Shown here: one piece after another, positions 25,135-31,141 of the stretch
How positions within the stretch are numbered: the stretch's first letter is position 1
Layout of the letters: each line of letters begins with the position of its first letter
Assembly (NCBI GenBank): GCA_045121595.1
Contig: JBGVGI010000026.1
Coordinates: 1 to 31,141, forward strand
Length of the DNA stretch: 31,141 nucleotides
Source of the DNA: Fumia sp045121595
GTDB lineage: Bacteria; Bacillota; Clostridia; Oscillospirales; Ruminococcaceae
Reading direction: 5' to 3'
Translations under genes and position numbers: made by a program
The notes under the pieces: generated by a model
The model's input: the letters and a program-made list of their open reading frames with translations, nothing else
The model's database searches: none
Told to the model about the DNA's origin: nothing

Positions 25135-26514
25135 ATGAAATACGAAAGCTCTGATTTAAGTCAGGGACCTATCCTTCCGCAAATGATTAAATTTACACTT
25201 CCGATATTATTTTTGGGATTACTGCAACATCTTTTTAACGTAGCTGACGTTGTACTGGCAGGTCAGCTTGGCACAAGTGGAAGTGACGCAGTTGCAGCGG
25301 TTGGAGCTACGACTGCGTTGAGAAGCCTTTTAACTAATTTCTTTTTGGGGTGTGCTACCGGAAGTGCCGTTGCAGTAAGTCACGCGCTTGGCTCGAAAAA
25401 TCAAAAAGACGTTGATGAAACAGTGCATACTTCTATGCTTTTATCTGTGGTGATTGGTGTAATTTTAACTGTTACAGGAGTTGTTATTTCGGGTCCTCTG
25501 CTTCATTCAATGGCTACACCGGAAAATATTTTAGAAAAGTCCACAGTATATCTGCAGACCATTTTCCTGTCAACAATTCCGACAATCATATATAACTTTG
25601 CCGCTGCGATTTTACGTGCAAACGGCGAAACTAAAAAGCCACTTTTGTTTTTCCTTTTAACGGCTCCTGTAAAGCTTATATTGACTTACATTTTCGTGTC
25701 GGTATTTAATCTCGACCTTGTAGGTATTGCATTATCTACATTTTGCTCACAAACCATAGCTGCCATTCTGGCAATTGACACACTCATACGCAGTGACAAC
25801 AGTGTCAAGCTTCGTATTAAGGAATTAAGATTTTACAGAAAACCATTGTTTAAAATTTTAAGATTAGGCATCCCCTCGGGAATACAGTCTTCAACGTATT
25901 CTCTGTCAAACGTGGTAATTCAGTCCTCTATCAATTCGTTGTCATTTATTCCCGGTTTTATCACAGGCAACGCCGCCGCATGTAATATAGAGCTTTTTGC
26001 GGAAATAGTAACAGGCGCATTTTTGAATGCTGCTATGAGCTTTGTGGGACAGAACGTTGGCGCGAAGAAATACGACAGAGTCAAACGTTCATACCTGACC
26101 TCCCTAATGCTTTGCACAATTATGGTTACGTTTATGTCGGTTGTCGTTATTGTATTTTCAAAGCAGCTTTTAGGTCTCTTTATTACTGATTCGCAACAGG
26201 CGATTTCCTGGGGAATGGTAAGAATAGCATTTATTTTTGGCCCATTAGTTATTCAGGGGCTTATGGATACAACTGCAGGTGCACTCCGTGGACTTGGCGT
26301 ATCAGTATCTAACGCTATAATATCATTGGCTGGATTTTGCGGTGTGAGAATATTGTGGTGTCTGACTGTTTTCCAGATACCAAAGTACCACGTTCCGCAA
26401 ACAATATACGTAATTTATCCGATTACGTGGACAATTATTGCCATCGTGCAATTTATTATATTCTACGTCGTTTATAAACAGCAAAAACGCAAATTGCAGT
26501 TGCAAACAGTTTAG
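25135..26514 (+). CDS. MATE-family efflux transporter
   Basis: A 459-residue integral membrane protein with about twelve hydrophobic segments of the multidrug and toxic compound extrusion family, which exports cationic or hydrophobic compounds using sodium or proton gradients. Features include the N-terminal GPILPQMIKFTLPILFLGLL, VADVVLAGQLG, FLGCATGSAVAVSHALG, and in the second half NAAMSFVGQNVGAKKYDRVK, the repeated MATE motif. Length is typical. AAAGGTGGG precedes the ATG. It lies 18 bases after the AraC gene and ends at a strong bidirectional terminator. The substrate cannot be inferred, and a link with the sugar genes is not obvious. Confidence 0.92.
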   Translation: MKYESSDLSQGPILPQMIKFTLPILFLGLLQHLFNVADVVLAGQLGTSGSDAVAAVGATTALRSLLTNFFLGCATGSAVAVSHALGSKNQKDVDETVHTSMLLSVVIGVILTVTGVVISGPLLHSMATPENILEKSTVYLQTIFLSTIPTIIYNFAAAILRANGETKKPLLFFLLTAPVKLILTYIFVSVFNLDLVGIALSTFCSQTIAAILAIDTLIRSDNSVKLRIKELRFYRKPLFKILRLGIPSGIQSSTYSLSNVVIQSSINSLSFIPGFITGNAAACNIELFAEIVTGAFLNAAMSFVGQNVGAKKYDRVKRSYLTSLMLCTIMVTFMSVVVIVFSKQLLGLFITDSQQAISWGMVRIAFIFGPLVIQGLMDTTAGALRGLGVSVSNAIISLAGFCGVRILWCLTVFQIPKYHVPQTIYVIYPITWTIIAIVQFIIFYVVYKQQKRKLQLQTV

Positions 26515-26522
26515 AGGTAAGG

Positions 26523-26560
26523 AATAACCCCGTTTGGAAATCCAAACGGGGTTATTTTTA
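26523..26560. terminator. Strong bidirectional terminator between the MATE and GH36 genes
   Basis: AATAACCCCGTTTGGA (26523-26538) and TCCAAACGGGGTTATT (26541-26556) are a perfect 16-base inverted repeat followed by TTT on the plus strand. The symmetric A/T flanks allow it to serve both convergent genes. Confidence 0.92.
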
Positions 26561-28657
26561 TTTCTTAAGATAAATAACTGATGCTGTGAGGTCGGGCATT
26601 TTGTTTACTGTAACAGTGGTGCCTGAAACTTCGATAAAGTCTTCACCGAATTTTGAAACGACGTTAAAGCCGTCGGGGATTTCAAAACTGAAAGTATCGG
26701 CAGTTTCCTCAAAGGAGTGGCAGATGATGACCATTTCGTTTTCGGTTTTTCTTACCACTGCCTGAGTGCCTTTGGGGTAGCGGATGTTGTTACTGCGGTT
26801 GCCGTAAATTTTACTGTCGCCGTTAATGATAACGTTATCAAGCTGTTTATAGAAGTTGAGTGCTTCTTTTAAGATAGCCTTCTGTTCGTCGGAAATCTTA
26901 TCAATTTCACCCGAAAGGCAAATTCTGCCTAAGAATGAAGCGGCAAGAGAATAGTAAAGGCGTTTTGGAGTGTCGTCGCATCTTAAAACTGCCCAGATAG
27001 AAGAATGAACGGGGAGCATAAGGTTATGTAAATTTGCGGCGATGTAGGGAACTTCTATTGCCTCGTGGGCATCGGAGAAGCTTGAAACCGCAGACACTTC
27101 AAACATTGAAGGCTCAAGACGGTGACCGCCTGAAGAACAGTTTTCGATAATAAGGTCGGGGATTTCTTTTTTCATTTCCTTAAAGAAAGTGCGTACCCCC
27201 TCAAGGTGTTTTCTGAGTTCTTCGGGGCCTGACTCTTTACCGTCAACGGTAACGCCTAAGTTTCTGTTATAGTCAACCTTTATGTAGCCGAAGCCGTTAT
27301 CGGCAAGTAAATCAATAACCTTCTTTTTAAGGTGTTTATGTACTTTTTGCTGTCTGAAATCGAGGTAAGTTCTGATACCGCTTGTATTGATAACTCTGCC
27401 GTCACGTTTTAAGTGGATATTATCGTATTTCTTAGTGAAATACTCAGATCCTATTGTGGTAACTTCAAATTCAAACCAGATACCGGGCACCATACCCATA
27501 TTGCGGATTTCGTTATTCATCTTACGCATATCGGGGAAGATGTTTTTATCGGGAATCCATTCGCCGTTTGAGTCCTGCTCAAAACCTTCCTTACACCAGC
27601 CTGCGTCGATTACTAAGTATTTTACGTCAAAGCTTTTAAGCGCTTTCGCGTAGCTTAACATCTTTTCCTGAGTGGGTTTACCCCAGGTGGTGCAGTATTC
27701 GTTAAAGGTTACGGGGATACCTTCTTCGCCATATTTTAAGTAGGCGGGTTTGTGCATATCGTTAAGTGCCGAGCAAAGGTCGTAAATATCGCCCTTTACA
27801 GTTGCAATAAAAGCGGTGGGAGAGGTAAAGCTTTCACCTTTTTTGATGACTTTTTCCCAACCTGAACAGGTGTAGTCACCGATACCGCCCGTTAAAGAAA
27901 GGGTATCGTAAAATCTTGAAAGTTCCATCTGCCAGGTGGAGTTGAGTTTAAGTCTTGCGCCCCATAAAACGTGAGTTTTGCTGTCTTCAACGGCGGAAGT
28001 GCCGAAATAACGCTGAACGGGGTAGGAGCCGAAGCTTCCGAAACGTTCACTTCCGCAAGTCCATCCGCTCCAGGTTTTTTCGAGGTTTAATTCTTCGATA
28101 GTCTGTACTACGTGTTTGCCTTCCTTACTCCAACCGCCGTAAAAACGGTGGAATTTATAGGTGTCGGGTGCGTCGGTAGTCTGGAAAGGGCTTATATTAT
28201 CAAGCGCAAAGCTTGAAAGCATTCTGAGTTTAGTGGATTTTTTCTTTGTGTTTACAAAGGTGGTTTTTACTTCAAAACCACGAAGACCTTCGATATGAGT
28301 AAGGGTATGAATAAGGGTATAACCTTCGCATTCAAGCTCAGTTATAATCTCGGTCTTGTCATTTCGTTGAATGGATTTCTGAGATTTAAAGAAAGTTTTG
28401 TCGGTAAGGTCGGGGGTTTTCATGGTAAACCCGGGGTGCTGCATATTAAGGTCGTCAGTGTAAAAGTATACAAGGCTTCCGATATTCCACTGATGCATAT
28501 ATCTTGCTCTGGGGTCGTAAGGGTCGTTCGGGATATCCCAGGGATTTGCAACGTTTCCTTCCATCTCAGCGGGAATGAGAAGCATCGTTACGTTTTTTTG
28601 TTCGTTTATAAGATATTTTACAATGGTGTTACCAAGTTTATAGCTTTTAATCTCCAT
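26558..28657 (-). CDS. GH36-family alpha-galactosidase, cytoplasmic
   Basis: A 699-residue clan GH-D glycosidase without a signal peptide, so it should act on imported alpha-galactosides such as melibiose or raffinose-type sugars. A beta-sandwich N-terminal region (1-300) precedes a TIM barrel. Barrel landmarks are YLVIDAGWCKEGF near 345, GMVPGIWFEFEV, YIKVDYNRN with the predicted nucleophile D462, IIENCSSGGHRLEPS near 500, and SSFSDAHEAIEV with the predicted acid/base D529. Length matches GH36 rather than the shorter GH27. AAGGAG precedes the start. It follows the PHP gene by 71 bases in the same direction, with no terminator or clear promoter between them, so a three-gene operon under the DeoR regulator is likely. 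Alpha-N-acetylgalactosaminidase is an alternative specificity. Confidence 0.88.
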   Translation of the reverse strand: MEIKSYKLGNTIVKYLINEQKNVTMLLIPAEMEGNVANPWDIPNDPYDPRARYMHQWNIGSLVYFYTDDLNMQHPGFTMKTPDLTDKTFFKSQKSIQRNDKTEIITELECEGYTLIHTLTHIEGLRGFEVKTTFVNTKKKSTKLRMLSSFALDNISPFQTTDAPDTYKFHRFYGGWSKEGKHVVQTIEELNLEKTWSGWTCGSERFGSFGSYPVQRYFGTSAVEDSKTHVLWGARLKLNSTWQMELSRFYDTLSLTGGIGDYTCSGWEKVIKKGESFTSPTAFIATVKGDIYDLCSALNDMHKPAYLKYGEEGIPVTFNEYCTTWGKPTQEKMLSYAKALKSFDVKYLVIDAGWCKEGFEQDSNGEWIPDKNIFPDMRKMNNEIRNMGMVPGIWFEFEVTTIGSEYFTKKYDNIHLKRDGRVINTSGIRTYLDFRQQKVHKHLKKKVIDLLADNGFGYIKVDYNRNLGVTVDGKESGPEELRKHLEGVRTFFKEMKKEIPDLIIENCSSGGHRLEPSMFEVSAVSSFSDAHEAIEVPYIAANLHNLMLPVHSSIWAVLRCDDTPKRLYYSLAASFLGRICLSGEIDKISDEQKAILKEALNFYKQLDNVIINGDSKIYGNRSNNIRYPKGTQAVVRKTENEMVIICHSFEETADTFSFEIPDGFNVVSKFGEDFIEVSGTTVTVNKMPDLTASVIYLKK

Positions 28658-28728
28658 AAGTTACTCCTTGAAAAAGTTTATACAACATAATTTTACATCA
28701 AAACCTTATTAATTAAAATGTCAAAATG

Positions 28729-29520
28729 TTATTTGAGTTTGTTAAAATGTTGGATATTAATTATTTTTGGTATACCGATGTAATTAAGCTTATATTTTTT
28801 GACTAATTCTTTTGCAACTGTGAGTGACTCACCATCAAAAGCAGACGGAGTATCGTGAGAATCAAAGCCGAAAGTCACGGGGGGTTTTTCTTCTCCCATA
28901 ATTTTAAGGAAGGCTTCACGCGGATATGCTCTGTGGCCACGTATTCCTAAAAAGTTTATTTCAAGGGGGATATTTTTCTCTCTTGAAGCAACGCAGATTT
29001 TACGCATTTCTTCGTTATACAGATTTTCGTTACCTGTAAAGTTTATAAGGTCGGGGTGGGCAACGTAGGTGAAAACACCGCTGTTTATAGCGTCAACGAC
29101 GTTTTGTACGTACTCTTTCAAGTGGTTTTCGTCATCGTGGGGAGTACCACTGTAAAAGCCGTCAGGGTGTCCGTTGTAGATATGATGCTGACCTAAAATT
29201 AAGTATTCTGCGCCAAGGTCTATGGCGATTTTAAGCATTTCGTCGAAATATAAGGGGAAATATTCGGATTCAAAGCCGATTTTAATCTCGATTTCGTCCT
29301 TATATTTTTCGCTAAGGTCAGAAATCATTCTTATATATTTTTCTGCCTGTGCCATGGGGACTCTGTGCCCTGACTCAAAACCATCGGGAAAGATAAAAGG
29401 GATATGGTCGGAAAATCCCATATATTCAATTTTGTTTTCGATAGCGCGGAGTACATATTCTTCGGGAGTGCCCGATGCGTGACCGCACAGATGGGTGTGA
29501 GTGTGATAATTGTAGTTCAT
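28729..29520 (-). CDS. PHP-domain phosphatase, histidinol-phosphatase-like
   Basis: A 263-residue metal-dependent phosphoesterase of the PHP superfamily. Metal ligands are visible in order: NYHTHTHLCGH at the N-terminus, SDHIPF, IGFESEYFP, ILGQHHI, VAHPDLINF, and TFGFDSHD near the C-terminus. The family is often annotated as HisK/HisJ-type histidinol-phosphatase, but no histidine biosynthesis gene is nearby. The gene starts four bases inside the end of a DeoR-type sugar regulator (ATGA overlap) and precedes an alpha-galactosidase, so dephosphorylation of a sugar phosphate is as likely. GGAGGAAAT precedes the ATG. Confidence 0.82.
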   Translation of the reverse strand: MNYNYHTHTHLCGHASGTPEEYVLRAIENKIEYMGFSDHIPFIFPDGFESGHRVPMAQAEKYIRMISDLSEKYKDEIEIKIGFESEYFPLYFDEMLKIAIDLGAEYLILGQHHIYNGHPDGFYSGTPHDDENHLKEYVQNVVDAINSGVFTYVAHPDLINFTGNENLYNEEMRKICVASREKNIPLEINFLGIRGHRAYPREAFLKIMGEEKPPVTFGFDSHDTPSAFDGESLTVAKELVKKYKLNYIGIPKIINIQHFNKLK

Positions 29521-30221
29521 ATTTCCTCCTTGACGGTGATTAGCTCGTCTACTTCATTTTTGTGAAAAAGATTGTATCTGCCGATGTGATTTTTCTTGGT
29601 TTTATCCATAAGCACGATGCAGTGGCGGGAATTGTTCCTCATAATTTTTGCTATTTCCGCCCATTCGGGGAAATCGTCTGTCAGCATTCCGTCCTGACCT
29701 AATCCATTACAGGAAACAAAAGCAATGTCAACATTTATTCCTCTTAAATAATTCTCGGTATCTCTGCCCACAAGGCAGTTTTCACCTGCCATATAGTCGC
29801 CACCCGTGAGCTTGCAGTGAACACCGTATTTATTAAGCAAAGGCAAAAACATAACGCAGTTTGTGATGACCGTTATATTTTTGTGTTCCTTGAGATAAGG
29901 AATGAGGTAAGCGCAGGTCGAGGAGGCCTCAAGAAAGATATATTGGTTATCCTTTAAATATTTCTGCGCCATTTTGGCAATTTTCTTTTTCTCTTTTTCA
30001 TTTATGTGCATCCTGACAGAAATCGGCATATCGCTTTCGGAGTCGGGGAGTACCGCACCGCCGTGGTAACGGATGAGAAATCCCGCGCTTTCAAGCTCCT
30101 TCAAATCACGCCTTATCGTCATTTCACAAACGTAAAGCTCCTTTGAAAGTGCTTTTACCGAAACCCTTTGCTTTTTATTGAGAATATCAATAATCTGTTG
30201 CTTTCTGAGGTTCAGGGGCAT
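29517..30221 (-). CDS. DeoR/GlpR-family sugar-responsive repressor
   Basis: A 234-residue regulator. The N-terminal DeoR helix-turn-helix is clear (RKQQIIDILNKKQRVSVKAL followed by CEMTIRRDLKELESAGFLIR and YHGGAVL), followed by a sugar-phosphate-sensing domain with IFLEASSTCAYLI, ITNCVMFL, TGGDYMAGENCLVG and LMDKTKKNHIGRYNLF. The start at 30221 is preferred because AAGGAGGA lies about 6 bases upstream; an in-frame ATG at 30269 would place coding sequence over the operator. It is the first gene of an operon with the PHP and GH36 genes, and probably autoregulated through the inverted repeat at 30243-30269. The effector is unknown, perhaps a galactose-derived phosphate. Confidence 0.92.
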   Translation of the reverse strand: MPLNLRKQQIIDILNKKQRVSVKALSKELYVCEMTIRRDLKELESAGFLIRYHGGAVLPDSESDMPISVRMHINEKEKKKIAKMAQKYLKDNQYIFLEASSTCAYLIPYLKEHKNITVITNCVMFLPLLNKYGVHCKLTGGDYMAGENCLVGRDTENYLRGINVDIAFVSCNGLGQDGMLTDDFPEWAEIAKIMRNNSRHCIVLMDKTKKNHIGRYNLFHKNEVDELITVKEEI

Positions 30222-30242
30222 AGAAATCCTCCTTGTTCGTAA

Positions 30243-30269
30243 ATGTTCGATTATCAACATTTCGAACAT
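30243..30269. promoter_or_regulatory. DeoR-type operator, inverted repeat
   Basis: ATGTTCGA (30243-30250) and TCGAACAT (30262-30269) are perfect inverted arms around an 11-base spacer. Further half-sites TGTTCG at 30234 and ATGTTCAT at 30284 flank them. The sequence resembles known GlpR/DeoR half-sites (TTCG core) and lies between the DeoR and ygjV genes. Confidence 0.7.
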
Positions 30270-30272
30270 CTA

Positions 30273-30301
30273 TTGAGTTTTAAATGTTCATATGCTAATA
30301 T
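30273..30301 (+). promoter_or_regulatory. Promoter of the ygjV-like gene
   Basis: TTGAGT (30273-30278) and TAATAT (30296-30301) are spaced 17 bases. The ATGTTCAT half-site at 30284-30291 sits in the spacer. Confidence 0.6.
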
Positions 30302-30332
30302 TGTATCACATTTAAAAAGAGGTGTAAAGGGA

Positions 30333-30878
30333 ATGCTTGAAGAAGTTAAGAGTTTTTTGTATAACGATTTTTTTGTTCAGTTTATTGGGTTTACGGGAAT
30401 GGTGGTTTCACTTTGTGTTTTTCAATGTAAAAAGTATCACTCACTTATGTTTACAAGGATAGCAAGTGAAATAATTTTTGCATTTCAGTATTTTCTGCTC
30501 GGTTCATATACGGGGATGTCGACGAATTTAGTAAGCATCGTTACCAATCTTATTTACACCGACAGAGTCAAAAAAAGAAAGCCCACCTTAGGGTGCCAGA
30601 TAATATTTTCTGTAATTTTTACTATTGTCGGTATTGTAACCTGGCATGGGTGGGTAAGTATTCTTGTTATCATTTCAAAGCTTTTGTCGACTATATCTTA
30701 CGGTACACAGAGTCCTAAACTCATTCGGTACGCAAGCTCAATAAACTATCCGTTATGGCTTGTTTACGATATTTTTGCAGGGTCAGTCGGAGGCATTATA
30801 ACAGATATTATCGGATTTTGTTCGTTGCTTGTGGGAATTTACAGATTTGATATAAAAAAAGAAAAGGAAGTTCAGTAG
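30333..30878 (+). CDS. ygjV: YgjV-family inner-membrane protein
   Basis: A 181-residue membrane protein with about five or six hydrophobic segments, matching the YgjV family of uncharacterised bacterial membrane proteins: FIGFTGMVVSLCVFQCKKYH near the N-terminus, EIIFAFQYFLLGSYTGMSTN, and a C-terminal INYPLWLVYDIFAGSVGGII. The start at 30333 is preferred: AAAGAGG and AAAGGG lie upstream, and the 30 codons before it would be hydrophilic and run across the promoter and operator. The function is unknown. It is divergent from the DeoR operon and may share its regulation. Confidence 0.82.
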   Translation: MLEEVKSFLYNDFFVQFIGFTGMVVSLCVFQCKKYHSLMFTRIASEIIFAFQYFLLGSYTGMSTNLVSIVTNLIYTDRVKKRKPTLGCQIIFSVIFTIVGIVTWHGWVSILVIISKLLSTISYGTQSPKLIRYASSINYPLWLVYDIFAGSVGGIITDIIGFCSLLVGIYRFDIKKEKEVQ

Positions 30879-30892
30879 AACTTCCTTTTTTG
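30862..30892 (+). terminator. Terminator overlapping the ygjV-like stop codon
   Basis: AAAAGGAAGTTC (30862-30873) and GAACTTCCTTTT (30878-30889) form a 12-base stem whose AGTA loop holds most of the TAG stop codon; a T-run follows. Confidence 0.88.
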
Positions 30893-30894
30893 TT

Positions 30895-31033
30895 TAGGCA
30901 TAACTGACAAATCAGAACCCGCCTGAAATTATTCAAAATTCGGCTTTTTCTGCGTTGTCGGGCTTGAAAGACGCGAGTATTCCTTCGCCCTGCCGCCTTG
31001 AAAAATCACAAATTTTCAGTAATTTCAGGTTCG
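30895..31033 (-). repeat. Dispersed ~140-base MITE-like element, right copy
   Basis: The reverse complement of this segment matches 1-140 almost base for base, with a one-base length difference in the T/G run. It lies a few bases after the ygjV terminator. Its ends carry the same imperfect terminal inverted repeats. A further short hairpin, GTGAATAC (31083-31090) with GTATTCAC (31096-31103), follows in the otherwise featureless tail to 31141; the left counterpart of that tail lies outside the window. Confidence 0.85.
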
Positions 31034-31141
31034 GCGAATTTTTTACACACTGTTTTTCAGGTGTTTTTAAGGCAAAACCACAGTGAATACTTTGTGTATT
31101 CACGCGGATTTTGACAAAGAAACAACGGAAAACAGTAAGTA

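Overview
The window reads as a chromosomal segment (possibly a whole contig) from an anaerobic Gram-positive of class Clostridia (Bacillota). This rests on the AT-rich sequence, strong AGGAGG-type ribosome binding sites, TTG starts, TTGACA/TATAAT promoters with 17-base spacers, a lipoprotein solute-binding protein, and surface proteins that end in choline-binding-type (CW) repeats. Species cannot be told from the sequence. No tRNA, rRNA, CRISPR array or transposase gene was seen.

Layout. (1) 1-140 and 30895-31033 are two near-identical ~140-base copies of a dispersed element in inverted orientation, each bounded by its own imperfect terminal inverted repeats (MITE-like). (2) 503-1840 is a sugar-type ABC substrate-binding lipoprotein without permease genes. 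(3) 2010-16624 is a surface-protein block: two ~1,980-residue paralogues (seven discoidin-like domains, two Ig-like domains, a DUF4855 domain, C-terminal CW repeats) and a 735-residue helical protein with the same kind of C-terminal repeats. (4) 16951-17739 is a membrane-anchored LCP-like protein that lacks the family's key arginines. (5) 17756-22417 holds nagA (minus strand) and, divergently, a two-gene choline operon: a fusion of winged helix, LicC-like nucleotidyltransferase and LicA-like choline kinase, then a BCCT transporter overlapping it by one base. (6) 22463-26514 has kdgK-eda (lower Entner-Doudoroff / KDG catabolism), a divergent AraC regulator and a MATE transporter. (7) 26558-30221 is a minus-strand operon of a DeoR regulator, a PHP-family phosphatase and a cytoplasmic GH36 alpha-galactosidase. 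(8) 30333-30878 is a YgjV-family membrane protein.

How it fits together. The most coherent theme is choline. Choline would be imported by the BCCT protein, phosphorylated and perhaps activated to CDP-choline by the fusion protein, and (with a LicD-type transferase not present here) attached to cell-surface polymers. The three upstream proteins carry repeats of the type that bind such choline decorations. The fusion protein's own promoter carries a perfect palindrome over the -10 and start region, which suggests that its N-terminal winged helix autoregulates the operon. The remaining genes are sugar catabolism (GlcNAc-6-P, KDG, alpha-galactosides), in keeping with a gut or plant-matter saccharolytic lifestyle. 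Choline binding by the repeats, autoregulation and DUF4855 catalysis are inferences, not demonstrated facts.
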